64,000 nt of DNA from contig JAFJTR010000011.1 of the NCBI GenBank assembly GCA_022559985.1, positions 124,001 to 188,000 of the forward strand, written 5' to 3'. The notes under the pieces were generated by a model. It was not told where the DNA came from. It saw nothing but the letters and a program-made list of their open reading frames with translations, and ran no database searches. Each line of letters opens with the position of its first letter. Positions within the stretch are counted from its first letter, which is position 1. This DNA is from Parastagonospora avenae f. sp. tritici 18332-5. Taxonomy: Eukaryota; Ascomycota; Dothideomycetes; Pleosporales; Phaeosphaeriaceae. Positions 1-12,247 of the stretch are shown piece by piece. The position numbers and the translations under genes were made by a program.

Positions 1-1
1 C

Positions 2-769
2 TCCTACGGCAACTTTGTGCGCTTCCGCGACCACAATTCCACGCTTACCGCCAAGAACCTCACCATGGAAGACAGCCTACCATACCTCTTCAAAAACAGC
101 GAGAAATGGTACAAGGACATGGTCCTATCCTCTTTCTCCCACGGCGTCGCGCACACCAAGAAACAAGTCGAAGACAACCAACTCATCCCCGCGAAATGGC
201 TCAACCCCCTCGAAACGCGCTTGCCTCTAGCCCCGAAGTTCAAGATCTACTGCTTCTACGGCATTGGCAAGGAGACGGAGCGCGCGTACTATTATCGCAA
301 TGACGACGAGCCGTTCTCCGGGCTCAACGTCACGCTCGACACGGGGTTTATTAGCGGCGCAGAGACGCCGGAGGGGCCTGTGGATCACGGCGTTGTCATG
401 GGCGAGGGGGATGGGACGGTTAATTTGCTGAGTAGTGGGTACATGTGTGCGAAAGGGTGGAAGCAGAAGAGGTATAATCCCGCGGGCGTCAAGATTACGA
501 CGTATGAGATGAAGCATGAGCCGGATCGGTTTAATCCCAGAGGTGGGCCTAATACTGGTGAGTCCACACGTTTCTCTTACGAAGGTGAAGGGGTTTAGAC
601 GCTAACGATGTGTATAGCGGATCATGTGGATATCCTGGGCCGATCGAGTCTGAACGATTTGATTCTGCAGGTTGCGGGCGGACGAGGGGAGTTGATCGAG
701 GAGACGATCCATTCGAATATTAGGGAGTATGCGGAGAAGGTGAAGATTTATTATGACGACGATGACTAG
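2..769 (+). CDS. LRO1: Phospholipid:diacylglycerol acyltransferase, C-terminal part (5' end outside window)
   Basis: Exons are <2..557 and 618..769, giving the last 235 residues. The 60-bp intron has a GTGAGT donor and a TGTATAG acceptor. Lro1 moves an acyl chain from a phospholipid to diacylglycerol to make triacylglycerol at the ER. The visible part carries the last two members of the LCAT-type Ser-Asp-His triad: Asp in GEGDGTVNLLS and His in ADHVDILG just after the intron. The protein ends in an acidic YYDDDD tail. The nucleophile serine and the N-terminal membrane anchor lie upstream of the window. It converges on the TyrRS gene, leaving about 176 bp between stop codons. The family call is firm; the symbol follows the yeast orthologue. 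Confidence 0.93.
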
Positions 770-945
770 GAACAGGGTATGTCTTGATGTTAGGAGACGG
801 GAGGTTCTCGCATCTCCTTTGGAACGGGGTCTGCATTGGGATGATACCATAGAGTGATTCTGACGAGCATTTATTTCATCGGTTCAAATGCATATCTAGC
901 AAAGATCTTGGTATACGCAACTCGGCATCTCGAGAGACACGGCGT

Positions 946-2349
946 TTATTTCTTCTCTTCCAACGTCAGGTTCTCAATGACCTTCTCCCCACTCTCGGTA
1001 CCCACATCCACACTCGCCTTATCCTGCCCCTCAACATGCCCATCCGGCTTCGCCTCGACCTTCTTCGCACCGGGATGAAACGTGCCCTTATCTTTCTTCT
1101 TTTTCTCCTTCTTCTTCTCCGCCGGCGGCGGCGGGTAAGCCTTCTGCTCAATCTCCTGCCACTCGGGCGTAGCTTGGAACTCCTTCTGAACCGGTTCGAG
1201 CAGCTCGTTGAGCGCCTTGGTAACCGCAGGCTTGAGGTCTTGCGGCGCTAATATGTCCTTGGCGTAGTCTTCCTTCATCTGCGCAATGCTGCTGTACTCG
1301 AGGGGCTCGGCGTCGCGGCGCTCGACGACGAATTTGGGCTCGCCGTGCTTGAGGCGGCCGGCGGGGAGGAGGACGTATTCGACAAAAGAGAGGATACCGT
1401 TGTCCTCTACAACCTTGGGCACGGCGTGTGCCTTTTTGAGTTTCCGCTTGACTGCGTCGGCGTTGTCGAGGACGTCGATTTTCGAGTCGGGGTCGGAGGC
1501 GCTCATCTTGCCGCCCTGGAGACCGGGGACCATGGGGTTCATCAGGTGGGCGCGTTCCTTGTAGCCGAGCTTGGGGAGCGCTTCTTTGGCGAGGGCAAAG
1601 ATCTTGCGCTGGTCGACACCGCCGAATTGGACGTCTACGTCGAGGTACTGCTCGTCGAGAGCCTGCATGAGCGGGTAGAGGAGACCACTTAGTGGCGCAT
1701 TCTCTGTCTGCTTGACGACCTCGGCACCTGCCTTTTTCGCGTCTCGCTCGCTCGTTGTCGATGCTAGTCGCAGCATGTCCATCATGTAGTCTGGCGATAA
1801 TTCAAAGCTCGATCCAAGAACGAACTCGAGCTTCTCAATCGGCACGTTCACGGCCTTGAGCAGCGCGCGGATGGTGTAGCGGTAGTATTCTGCGCGGTAC
1901 TTGACGAGCTCGATGGGTGCTTTCAGATTGTCGAGAAAGCCGTGGATATCTGCGAGGAGGACCTTGACGTGGCAGCCGGCAGAGAGGAATTGTGCGATCT
2001 TGAGGATAGGAACGAACTATAAGAACAGTTAGCATACACCACTCCAGCACCCTGCCAGCAGACAACATACGTAACCACAATGCGGCCGACCTGTCGTCGC
2101 CGTACCCCAGTAGACCTTCAAATGGCCATTCTTCTTTAGCGCCTCCTCCATGATCTCTGGATTCAGCACTTCTTGCAAGTTGACCTTGATGAGCGCCATC
2201 TTGTCGTCGTAAGACAGTTCCGAGCCAGCAAAGTCCTTTGCCTGCGCCTTCTCCAGTCTTGATTTTGCATCCTTCAGCTGTGTTTGCACGTCGGCGAGTT
2301 TCTTCTCCAGCTGCGCGATCTCGTCCTGGATCGCGACCGTGTCCGCCAT
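946..2349 (-). CDS. TYS1: Cytoplasmic tyrosyl-tRNA synthetase
   Basis: Exons on the minus strand are 2349..2071 and 2016..946 (449 residues), with a 54-bp intron (GTATGT donor, TGCTAAC branch site, TTATAG acceptor). The enzyme charges tRNA-Tyr using ATP (class I synthetase). The HIGH-like element appears as PHCGY, split at the intron, followed by FVPILKIAQFL. The second signature is KMSAS, the eukaryotic form of KMSKS. Residues 1-45 form a charged coiled-coil-like extension (QDEIAQLEKKLADVQTQLK). The C-terminus is a Lys/Glu-rich tail (KKKEKKKKDKG) with low complexity, as often seen in fungal homologues. The ATG at 2349 is the first in the frame and fits the expected length. Confidence 0.93.
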
Positions 2350-3016
2350 GGTGGGGTAGTGGGGTATGTGGTTGCGAACAATTGAGGGTGGAGAAAAGAA
2401 GGAAAAGGAATCAGCTAAGGAAAAGGCGAGGTCGTAGCCAGTAGAGAGCTATGACTCCTCCTTTCTGTGCCGAGCTTTGCTGAGACAGCAATTGCGCGTT
2501 GGAATGTTTTGGCGCTGGATGAGTCCAACGTGGGGCCAACTGCGGCTGGACCCTTGCAGTACCATTTTTGGCGTCACCGCAGCCTCCAGATGGTAAAACG
2601 CTTCTTGATCGTCAACGTATCTTTGCACCAATATGCGCAGTGGATGTTATAATGTGACCTCTTTATACTGCACCGTCTATAATGAGCAATTTGAGCTCGA
2701 CGTCACCTGCTAGATCGCTGTACACTCTCTTCGTCACATAGTCACATAGAGATGGTCTCGTGAGCAAGTGAAGTATGCTGAACCATTACTTGAGGTGGAG
2801 AGAAAGAGTATAGATTAATGAATGTGTGTGTGTGTGTATATGTAGAAGTCGATAGAAGCGACTCCTGTTCAAGAAAATGCAAAGAGTCTAATGCAAAACC
2901 AAATAAAACTACTCCAAATCCAAAACGCTACCACCAAGAAGATCAACAAAAGTCACCGCTATGCTAAGAATCAAAATGTCATGTCCACATATCCATCCTC
3001 CACACTCTTCAACCCC
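2350..3016. other. Intergenic: TyrRS promoter side and cupin 3' flank
   Basis: No convincing gene. It holds the 5' flank of the TyrRS gene and the 3' flank of the cupin gene, plus a short TG microsatellite near 2823-2838 that runs into TATA-rich sequence. Short open frames here lack codon structure or family resemblance. Confidence 0.5.
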
Positions 3017-3806
3017 TTAGTTCCCAGCCGGCTTCTTGTTGCACTTGGCCAAACAACCATCAATATCCTGCGCCAAATTCGCCGGAATCATCTTGCGGAA
3101 CTCCTCAATATTCTTGCCATTGATCTCCTTGGGGAATCCAAGCGTAGCATTCACAACATCCTTGTTGAGTGCAAAGAAGCCCTGAGCAATCTGGTTGGTG
3201 CCTGGGTCCTCGGAGTTCAGGCCAGCGACAAAGACAGCCGATTCGCAGCCGTCGTTGAATTGGAAGTGGATGGAGCCCTGGGGGAATACGGTGCCCTCGA
3301 ATTGTTGGAGTGTGCCGGCGATTTCGGGGTTCTGGCCGGCGGCGACGAGGCCGTTTTCTAGGACGTAGCCGAAGCGGAGCTTGGTCTTTGTGACGAGCGT
3401 GAGAAATTCGGTCGCACGCGGGTGCACGTGAGGTGTATTGATGCCGCAGGGCTCCATGAAGCCGAGGGTGTTGGAGATTCCGAGGCCATTGAGGATGGGG
3501 AAAGAGTCGATGTTCTATGTAGCTTGTCAGTGACTAATACTTCCAAGCTAAGTGAAGAGAACTTACAGCAGCAACGGCAACACCGCCCTTGGCAGTCGTG
3601 GAGTTGGCTTTGGGCTTGAATGGGAAGACAATTTGCTTCTTCAGGGCATCGCCAGTGAGCAGCTTCTGGCCCGTGCCACCCTCGGTGAGCAGTTTCTTGA
3701 AGCGTGCAGTGGCGGAGACGGCTGTTGAGTATGTGGGCATTGAAGGGAGGGCCTGGACGGCGACGGCCATGACACCAGCGACGACGAGTTGAGTGATGGC
3801 AACCAT
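3017..3806 (-). CDS. Secreted germin/spherulin-like cupin
   Basis: Exons are 3806..3567 and 3514..3017 (245 residues), with a 52-bp intron (GTAAGT, ACATAG). Residues 1-19 are a hydrophobic signal peptide (VVAGVMAVAVQALP). The mature part is one cupin barrel of the Cupin_1/germin type. Motif 1 is visible as G-INTPHVHPRATEF with the two histidines and the glutamate that normally bind a metal ion. The second motif region (PQGSIHFQFNDG) has one histidine. Fungal members are usually called spherulin-1A-like; their substrates are mostly unknown and some germins are oxalate oxidases or superoxide dismutases. A TATA-like box lies about 140 bp upstream, which suits a well-expressed secreted protein. 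The function is not assigned beyond the fold. Confidence 0.85.
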
Positions 3807-5013
3807 GATTACTGAGTAGAAAAGTAGAAGATTGCTGGAAAAATATCAAATGAAACAAGGAGATGGAGAATCTGGAACTGGTAGTGTGGTTTTGTGGTTT
3901 GTAGGCAACGAGATGATTCTTCCAACAACGAGCCCCGCTGCGGTCTTTATACATCTTTCATCTTGTGGCTGTATCTCATCTTACGGGCGAAGTGTACATA
4001 CTCACGATCCGGAGATGGCGCCATCCGAAAAAGCGTGGATGCCTCAGGGCTGTACAACTGTACAGTCAGCGACTAACAATAAGCTTAAACTACGAGACAT
4101 CTGGACTTTTACCAGATCTCACGTAGCTAGCGAAGCCGATTGGTTGTATGGACAACACTTGAAACAATGTTTGGTAGATATCAGCCTTGTGGAGTCAAGC
4201 GCTTATGAATAGCGTGCGGCACGGAAACGCGATGAGGCGGTGCATCGAGCCTTTGCTGCAAAGCGGGTAAGACATGATCTTAGCAAGGTGCTTTGTAAAG
4301 GCCGAGGTATTTCTGTACATCAGCATGTCCAGTTCCACGTTTGTGAATAGTGCTCCGTGTTGCTTGTGCTGGTATGAGGTTAGGCCTCCTGTTGAGGTTG
4401 ACAGACAAAATTGTGTCTTGGAGCCTGCAGGGCGTAGTACAGGCACTTGGGCGGAGCATTGGCCGTGAGGCAGAACCCAGCGGTTCAGGTTCTTTGCCAT
4501 GTAATTGTTGTCCCAATGCCACGATGACAGTAGTTCGAGCGGCTTCTAGGGTCCTAGACAAGGCAGACAGAACTGCATCCTGCCAGTGTCTTTGCTGAAA
4601 CACAGATTTTGTTTTGGTACTCCAGTATTAGTACTGAAAGTCTCGTAGTTGATAAGGTCGAGTGTGAGCGTGTCTGAGTTGTGCGTCCGTAGTTAATTAG
4701 TTGCGTCCGAGAATGTGTTGTTGAGCGCCCGGACCAGGTGCGTCCCATAAATAGAGTCAAAAGGATTTCAGGCGCGAACATCTCACTAGGTACCAGCAAC
4801 TCACCGACTAGATTGGAACAGACGAGCGCCAGCGCGCTCATTCATAGAAATGCTGAGCAATGGTAGAAGTAAAGATAGATGGAATTGCGCACAGGGGGTA
4901 ATCGATCTAGCTAACCAACACACAAACGCCGCAAATCGCTCGCTGATGCTAATAACGAGGAAACAACTAGAAAGCATTTCATCAAAGACATTTTCAACAT
5001 CATCGTAACTCAT
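3807..5013. other. Intergenic: cupin promoter and 3' flank of the next gene
   Basis: About 1.2 kb without a supportable gene. Apart from the TATA-like box at 3945-3951 I see no clear element. The open frames of 60-130 codons have mixed composition and no domain. Confidence 0.45.
3945..3951 (-). promoter_or_regulatory. TATA-like box upstream of the cupin gene
   Basis: The minus strand reads TATAAAG about 140 bp before the cupin ATG, a usual distance for fungal core promoters. It is a sequence match only. Confidence 0.35.
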
Positions 5014-5961
5014 TTAGAAATCGGACTCGAAGACAGAGAAATCCATAATCTCGCCGTGTTTCCAGAACGGCATCTCATCCAGTGTGAAAGCATCGTCGCT
5101 GGGGATCGATGGTGGCCCTCTGGTATGCGGAACCATCCCCTCAATGGGCTCATCAACCTCCAGAATATTGTTGGTATTGGAGTACCCAGGATCCTGGAAG
5201 TTAAGCGACCCCCTCCTATCGAAGGCCCCTCGGACCCGACGGCGCAGACGGCGCGCCTGAATGTTATTGTCGTCGGCTGGGTCGTTGTCCGAGTAGCTGC
5301 TGTCGCCTTCGACGCTCTGGCTGTGGCTGCGCTTGAAGACGCCGGCGCTCCATCGCTTTTTCTTTTGTCGATATCTACGCTCCTGCTCTTCTTCATCTGA
5401 GGAGTCCTGGGTCAGATCCAGCTCTTTCAGTCTTTCGTACACTTCATTCTTTCCTTTAGACCCAATGTCGCTTTTCGCATCCTCAAAGTGGTCCGGCCTG
5501 ACGATCTCTATGTCGCTGTCGTAGCCGGGGTCGCTCTCTAGCTCTTCGAGGACGAAGTATGCTTTCTCAGTACGTCGCATTGGACGTATCTTCTCTACCT
5601 CACCGTCTTCATCGTCTTCATCAGAGGCGAACTCACTTTCCGAGTCTTGCGGTGTGGTTGGCTGGACCCGCCCTGATATGCTGGACGGTCGTGAAGAAAG
5701 GTTGAGCGACTGTGGTCGCGTGAACCTGAACTGGTGACCATGCCCAGTCGGTTCGATATATTCCAGTGGTGGCGTTTGAGCCATGTGCGACATGCCCATG
5801 CGCTTGGAGATAGGAGATGTGTGTCTCGTCGTGGGCGCAGAGCGGATCTGCGAACGAGCGCCGGCAGGTGTCATTGGCGGCGAATTGGGATGGCGATTGA
5901 AGAAAGCGGCCGGTGGCAGATCGAGTGTTGCCATGGCGTTGGCGCTGTACACAGTATTCAT
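5014..5961 (-). CDS. Acidic, intrinsically disordered protein of unknown function
   Basis: The open frame is clear from the stop at 5014 up to about 6050 with no ATG above 5961. I took the first ATG (start MNTVYSANAMATLDL), about 315 residues. The frame stays coding-like further up (PTPPQLARSHP), so a 5' exon ending at a TAG acceptor near 6054 is possible. The protein is Pro/Ser-rich at the N-terminus. It then has an acidic run (FASDEDDEDGEVEKIRP), a Glu/Asp-rich stretch with YDSDIEIVRPDHFED, a basic patch (RRYRQKKKRWSAGVFKRSHS), a second basic patch (QARRLRRRVRGAFDRR), and a conserved-looking acidic end (FWKHGEIMDFSVFESDF). No enzyme domain was recognised. Basic patches suggest a nuclear location, which is inference. 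Confidence 0.7.
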   Translation of the reverse strand: MNTVYSANAMATLDLPPAAFFNRHPNSPPMTPAGARSQIRSAPTTRHTSPISKRMGMSHMAQTPPLEYIEPTGHGHQFRFTRPQSLNLSSRPSSISGRVQPTTPQDSESEFASDEDDEDGEVEKIRPMRRTEKAYFVLEELESDPGYDSDIEIVRPDHFEDAKSDIGSKGKNEVYERLKELDLTQDSSDEEEQERRYRQKKKRWSAGVFKRSHSQSVEGDSSYSDNDPADDNNIQARRLRRRVRGAFDRRGSLNFQDPGYSNTNNILEVDEPIEGMVPHTRGPPSIPSDDAFTLDEMPFWKHGEIMDFSVFESDF

Positions 5962-6027
5962 GCGCTGTTGTGGTTGCGTCAGGCTGGTTGGATGGCTCCG
6001 AGCCAATTGTGGAGGCGTGGGTAACAA

Positions 6028-7341
6028 CGATTCGGTGGAGCGAACTTTTTGCTAATCTTAAGGAAGTAATGTCCGTCGGACGTGTTTAGATCTTAAGGTG
6101 TGGAAAAGGGAGTTCGTCGACTGTATCATTATGGAAGTGTGATTTGAGGGTGTTTGGCTGGGATAGTTGAGCGGCGAGCGCAGGCGGAGGTGGAGGGATT
6201 TACAAGTCAGACCCTGCAACGCCTTGGCTTATCGTGCAGGAAGAATGAGTAGGGTACAGGCAGCAATGCAGAATGATATGGCTCGCAGGTCAGAAAGCCA
6301 CAAGAGCGCAGGTCAATTCGGGTGCTGTGCGTGTGTGGCTGACGAATTGGGCGGTGGCAGAGGGAAAAGAGTTCTGGAGTAGCGAACCTGAGGTGGTCAC
6401 GAATCCTAAGGTTCCAGGATTTGTGCGGGCTATCGCCAATTAATCTCGTTTGCCTCAGCAATGCGTTGTCCGGCCGTGCTGCGGATCAATATGCAGCTAT
6501 GCTTTTCTTTCATGACTCCCATGCTGGCCACGATGTGGTCGCAGTCTATTAGTCGCAACGTGGACTCGGACAGTGACACCTTACATTGGGCTGAGCGAGC
6601 AGCCAATGGCAGCCGCATCCAAAATTACGATGCAGAGGGCGGGTAGATAGTGCTGGCACTACGATGAACAGCTGGCAAAGGAGAGCATGAGCGCTGCTCT
6701 TTGCGGGGCAGTGGTGCAGCACACCAGACCAGGGGTATCCACGCTCGCACAGCTGAGGCATGAAGCGGCTCTGCGTGTCTGGTGAAGCAGACAAAACTCT
6801 CGAGCAGTAGTCGCTGTAGTATAACTCTGTCTCAGAAGCGTGTTTTGCATGACCGCTTGACATCGTCAGTCGCTTTCTGGAGTTGTGATATTTTTGCGCT
6901 TTGCGCTGGGCTGCCACCATGGCTTTGAGTGACAGCTGGAGGCGACCTGCAGTATACCCTCGTATTCCGCGGAATGTGAGATCATGGCACCTTGTGACGC
7001 GGCATCGGAGACACGGTAGAGTCATTCGCATGGAGGTCTCCGGGTCGGATAGTTGTGCTCCAGTCTCCTATGATTTTCAGGAAGGGTTCAGTGGTAGGTC
7101 ACGTGGTGGTGGGGAGCTCGAGGCTAGCGTCCCGGGGCGGTTAGACGTTAATCCTGGCCGTTGCGTGTTCACATCGAACTTTGGCCAGAGCAGCTCGCGG
7201 CGGAGGCAGCAGTATCCAAGTAATAGCCAACACCGTGTTTCTTTCTCCTTCGTTATACCCCTCCGGACATCCGATTGTCTTCTCTGGCATTGAGGCTGCA
7301 TCGTGCGCAAAAGAAGCTGCGGCTTCACCCACAATTCCACC
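6028..7341. other. Intergenic: divergent promoter region before alpha-COP
   Basis: About 1.3 kb between the divergent disordered-protein gene and the alpha-COP gene. No reading frame resembles a protein family. It probably holds both promoters and long leaders. Confidence 0.45.
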
Positions 7342-10300
7342 ATGTCTTCTACTCCGTCCATGTTGACCAAGGTGCGCAGCTCTGACCAATGCGCCCTCGC
7401 ACTTTGCTAACATCACATAGTTTGAATCCAAGTCTTCGCGTGCCAAAGGCATTGCCTTCCACCCTAAAAGGTGACCTTTCTCCTCCGATTACGCACCACC
7501 CCCGCTGACCGCCTTCAGGCCATGGATCCTCGTCTCGCTACATTCCTCCACGATTCAATTATGGGACTACCGCATGGGCACGCTCATCGATCGCTTCGAA
7601 GAGCACGACGGCCCTGTTCGCGGCATCGACTTCCACAAGACACAACCACTGTGAGCATAGTGAGGAAGCTAGGGACAATCATATACTGAGACCACGCAGG
7701 TTCGTCTCGGGTGGTGATGACTACAAGATCAAGGTCTGGTCATACCAGACCCGGCGATGCTTGTTCACACTGAACGGCCATTTGGACTATGTCCGAACCG
7801 TGTTCTTCCACCATGAGTTGCCGTGGATAGTCAGCAGTTCTGACGACCAGACCATCCGTATCTGGAACTGGCAGAACCGATCGTTGATATGCACAATGAC
7901 CGGCCACAATCACTACACCATGTGCGCCCAATTCCACCCCAAGGAGGATCTCATTGTTTCGGCCTCGCTCGATCAGTCAGTGCGTGTCTGGGATATTTCT
8001 GGACTGAGAAAGAAGCACTCTGCGCCTACATCCATGTCATTTGAGGACCAAATGGCGCGCTCGAATCAGAACCAGGCCGACATGTTCGGCAACACAGACG
8101 CCGTTGTCAAGTTCGTTCTTGAGGGCCACGACAGGGGTGTGAACTGGGTTGCGTTCCACCCCACACTACCGCTCATCGTTTCTGCAGGTGACGATCGCCT
8201 AGTGAAGTTGTGGAGGATGTCAGAAACGAAGGCATGGGAAGTAGACACTTGCCGAGGACATTTCCAGAACGCATCGGCGTGTCTGTTCCACCCGCACCAG
8301 GACCTGATTCTATCTGTTGGCGAAGACAAGACAATTCGAGTGTGGGACCTTAACCGGCGCACATCGGTCCAGTCTTTCAAGAGGGAAAACGATCGTTTCT
8401 GGGTTATTGCAGCGCATCCGGAAATCAACTTGTTCGCTGCTGGCCACGACAACGGTGTGATGGTTTTCAAGCTCGAGCGCGAGCGTCCAGCGTCCGCCGT
8501 TCATCAGAACAACTTGTTCTACATTACCAAGGAGAAGCACGTGCGGTCATACGACTTCCAAAAGAACCTCGAGTCTCCATCAATGCTTTCATTGAAGAAG
8601 CTGGGAAGCGCATGGGTGCCTCCAAGGACGATTTCCTACAACCCGGCTGAACGTTCGATTCTTGTCACCTCACCAGCTGAGAGTGGCACCTACGAGTTGA
8701 TCAGCCTGCCACGTGATGCTTCCGGCGCTGTTGAGCCAACCGATACGAAGCGCGGTTCTGGTAACTCCGCCGTCTTTGTTGCCAGGAACCGCTTTGCTGT
8801 TTTCACCCAGGCGAACCAGCAGATTGACATCAAGGACCTCAGTAACTCTACGACCAAGACAATCAAGCCCCCTCACGGCACAACAGATATTTACTTCGGC
8901 GGAACTGGAAACCTGCTTTTGATCACCCCTACCAATGTCGTTCTCTATGATATTCAGGCCAAGAAGAACCTTGCGGAGCTCGCAGTCAATGGCGTCAAAT
9001 ACGTCGTCTGGTCGACAGATGGATTACACGTAGCTTTGTTGAGCAAGCACAACGTCACCATTGCCACAAAGAACCTTGAGCAGATCAGCACTCTGCACGA
9101 GACTATTCGCATCAAGAGCGCAACATGGGACGACACTGGAGTTCTCCTCTACTCTACCCTGAACCACATCAAGTACAGCTTGATGAACGGTGACAATGGT
9201 ATTGTTCGCACTCTGGAACATACCGTCTACCTGGTCAGGGTCAAGGGCCGTAACGTATACTGTCTTGACCGTGCAGCTAAGCCAAAGATTCTTCAGATCG
9301 ACCCAACAGAGTACCGCTTCAAGCTTGCTCTTGTCAAGCGCAACTATGACGAAATGCTCAACATCATCAAGACTTCCAGCTTGGTCGGTCAGAGCATAAT
9401 CTCATATCTGCAGAAGAAGGGCTACCCCGAGATCGCGCTTCAATTCGTCCAGGACCCACAGACTCGTTTTGAGCTTGCGATCGAGTGCGGAAACCTCGAG
9501 GTAGCGGTCGAGATGGCGAAACAACTGGACCGACCCAAGCTCTGGCAACGGCTGAGCACTGAGGCTCTTGCTCACGGCAATCACACAATAGTGGAGTCTA
9601 CTTACCAGAAGCTCCGTAATTTCGATAAGCTTTCCTTCCTATACCTTGCAACCGGCGACCAAGATAAGCTCAAGCGTATGGCTAAGATCGCCGAACACCG
9701 AGGGGACATGACTGCGCGATTCCAGAACGCTCTCTACCTTGGCGATGTACAGAACCGGATAGAGATGTTCCAGGAGATTGACTTGTACCCATTGGCCTAC
9801 GCTACCGCTAAAGCAAATGGTCTTGATGAGCAAGCTCAGTCAATACTGGAAGCTGCTGGCGTAACAGAAGATCAGATCAAGCTTCCAACAGTAGGAGGCA
9901 CCCTGGCTCCTGCCAAACCTATTGTTCCCACATACAAGACCAATTGGCCGACACGAGCAGCATCATCGACAGTTTTTGAAAAGGCGCTCATGGGCGAGGT
10001 AGATGGTGTTGGCTCCGAAGAGCCGGCAGCGAACGGCTACGGCGACGAAGATCTCTTGGGCGACGCAGAGGCACCGAGTGCGTCAGCCGAGCTTGGTGGT
10101 GATGATGCGGAGGATGACATTGGCGGATGGGATATGGGTGACGATGGAGACGTTGAGGCAGAAGATGACTTCGTTGAGGTTGAGGGCGCTGAAGCTGGTG
10201 CTGGTAGCAGCGAAGCAGATCTCTGGGCACGCAACTCGCCATTAGCAGCGGACCACATCGCAGCAGGATCATTCGAAACTGCCATGCAACTTCTCAACCG

Positions 10301-11203
10301 ACAAGTCGGCGCCGTCAACTTTGCTCCGCTCGAAGAACGCTTCCAGGAAATTTACCAGGCCACGCGAACGTTCCTCCCAGCTACACCCAACATGCCGTCT
10401 CTAGTCAATTACGTGCGGCGGACGGTTGATGAGACTGACTCACGCAAGATCCTGCCTATTATTCCTCGGGAACTAGAGTCCATCCTCTCTACTGACTTGA
10501 CGGCTGGAAAGCAAGGACTTTTGAAAAACAAGTTGGAGGAAGGCGTTGTCTCTTTCAAGAAGCTTTTGCACCTTCTCATTGTCAACGTCGTTGCGTCACA
10601 GGCAGAATTGACTGAGGTAGGATTCACTATGTCGCATGCTTCAGGCTGATTGCTAACACGATACAGGCAAGGAAAGCCATCAATACCGCCGCACAATACA
10701 TCATCGCCATGTCCATTGAACTCGAGCGCCGTGCCCTTCTCAAAGGCGCAACCGATGTCTCTGCCCTCTCCGACGACGACAAGAAGCGCGCCCTCGAACT
10801 CTCTGCATACTTCACCATCCCTGAACTCGAGGGCCCACATCGCTCCATTCCTCTTTCGGCCGCTATGAACTTTGCACACAAGAACAAGCAGCTCAACACT
10901 GCGCTGAACTTTGCCAACGCCCTGCTCGACCGCACGGGCAACGCGAAGATGAAGGAGAGCGCGAAGCGTATCAAGACCGTCGCTGAGCGCAACCCCGCAG
11001 ATACCATTGAAATCGATTTTGATCAATTCGCCGACTTTGAGATATGCGCGGCGAGTCACACGCCCATCTATGGAGGCAGTCCCAGCGCGGCTTGCCCGTA
11101 CGACGGCGCGAAGTACCACGCTAAGTACAAGGGCACTGTTTGCAAGGTTTGCGAGGTTTGCCAGATCGGTGCGCCGGCTAGCGGACTGAGGTTGGTTGGA
11201 TGA
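7342..11203 (+). CDS. COP1: Coatomer subunit alpha (alpha-COP)
   Basis: Exons are 7342..7371, 7421..7470, 7519..7650, 7700..10616 and 10667..11203, giving 1221 residues (yeast Ret1 is about 1200). Alpha-COP is part of the COPI coat that buds Golgi-to-ER vesicles and binds dilysine cargo tails through its WD40 propeller. N-terminal WD repeats are plain: WDYRMGTLIDRFEEHDGPV, FVSGGDDYKIKVWSYQT, SSSDDQTIRIWNWQN, SVGEDKTIRVWDLNRRT. A second propeller and the alpha-solenoid follow, then an acidic linker near residues 860-920 (DDAEDDIGGWDMGDDGD). The C-terminal COPI_C domain ends in the Cys-containing block YKGTVCKVCEVCQIGAP. The first three exons are very short, so a simple frame call misses the true start. 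All junction phases agree. Confidence 0.96.
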
Positions 11204-11738
11204 GTGGTTGGGGGTATGTGATGTGCTTTATGACTTAGCGTAGCATGCAATGGACGATTAGATGCGGAGGTGGAAAAAGGACTAGCGGAGGGACAGGAGC
11301 TTTTGGTATGTTCGATGAGAATTAGAAAATGCTATACGAGTATCATGTTCATTATGTGTTTTTCTCATTGAAGGGTGCGTGAAGTTGCTGTTCACATTGC
11401 TCCAGGTTGAGGTACGCTTGATGATCTTCTGTAAGTGTATACAGAGTCAAGGTGTTTCCTTCAACACGACGCGGCGGCTACATGAAGGGCACCACGAACC
11501 ATGACAAGGCAACGTGCAATAGTTGTTTGATCGTCATTCAATTTAATGACTATCATGAATAGAAAATGTACGCAGGACATTGACATAATACAAGAGGTAT
11601 CCTAGCATGAACTCCAACCCATAACGAACTCATGGCTTGCGCATTGCATTCTTCCAAAGTAATGAAGTCCGTGAACGCCTTGCCATTCCCAAACCCGCTC
11701 GTTTCTCACGTCTTAATGTCGTCACCGCCAAGAGGACT
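11204..11738. other. Intergenic between convergent genes
   Basis: Shared 3' flank of alpha-COP and the RCR-type gene. No gene or repeat is visible. Confidence 0.5.
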
Positions 11739-12247
11739 CTATCTCACGATACCATCGCCCTTGGTGGGTGGTGGGCCCGGCGGCGGCGCATATCCACCGC
11801 CATACGTTGGCTGCGGCGACTGGAGCTCGACGCCATTCTGCTGGCCGTTGTTGTAGTAGCCCTGATTCGCGCCGCCACCGTAGTATCCCTCATTCGCGTT
11901 GTTGTTTGGAGGCGAGTAGGGCGGCGCCGGGGCAGCGTAGTTGTTCTGGCCGTTGGCGTAGTAGGGTTGCGCGGTGTTGGCGCCGTTTCCTGGACGGGCG
12001 GCCCAGCCTGTACCGTAGAAGGGTTGGCGGCCGGCTTTGCGGCGGCGACGTGCTGTCAGGCAACTGGTGATTGTGTTAGTGAGGGCCCTGGTAGGGTGTG
12101 GATGAGGGAGATGGCTTACCTGCACAAGACAAAGAGGAGGAGGAAGCCGATGACTACGACGCCGAGAACGAGCCAGCGGACCCAGTTGTCCCAGGCACTT
12201 CTATAGCAGCGGGTGCGACCGCGGTTGTCAACGTAGCATCTAGCCAT
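11739..12247 (-). CDS. RCR-type small membrane protein (chitin synthesis regulation / Congo-red resistance family)
   Basis: Exons are 12247..12120 and 12063..11739 (150 residues). The intron starts GTAAGCC and ends at ATCACCAG, with a CACTAAC branch site. A later AG at the CCTGACAG site would break the frame. The layout matches the fungal RCR family: a short N-terminus, one membrane helix at about residues 24-42 (WLVLGVVVIGFLLLFVLC), a basic stop-transfer stretch (ARRRRKAGRQP), and a long cytosolic tail rich in Pro, Gly, Asn and Tyr. Yeast Rcr1/2 act at the ER and in plasma-membrane protein sorting through PY motifs that recruit Rsp5. I see only APPYSPP and no exact PPxY, so the mechanism may differ. 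Confidence 0.75.
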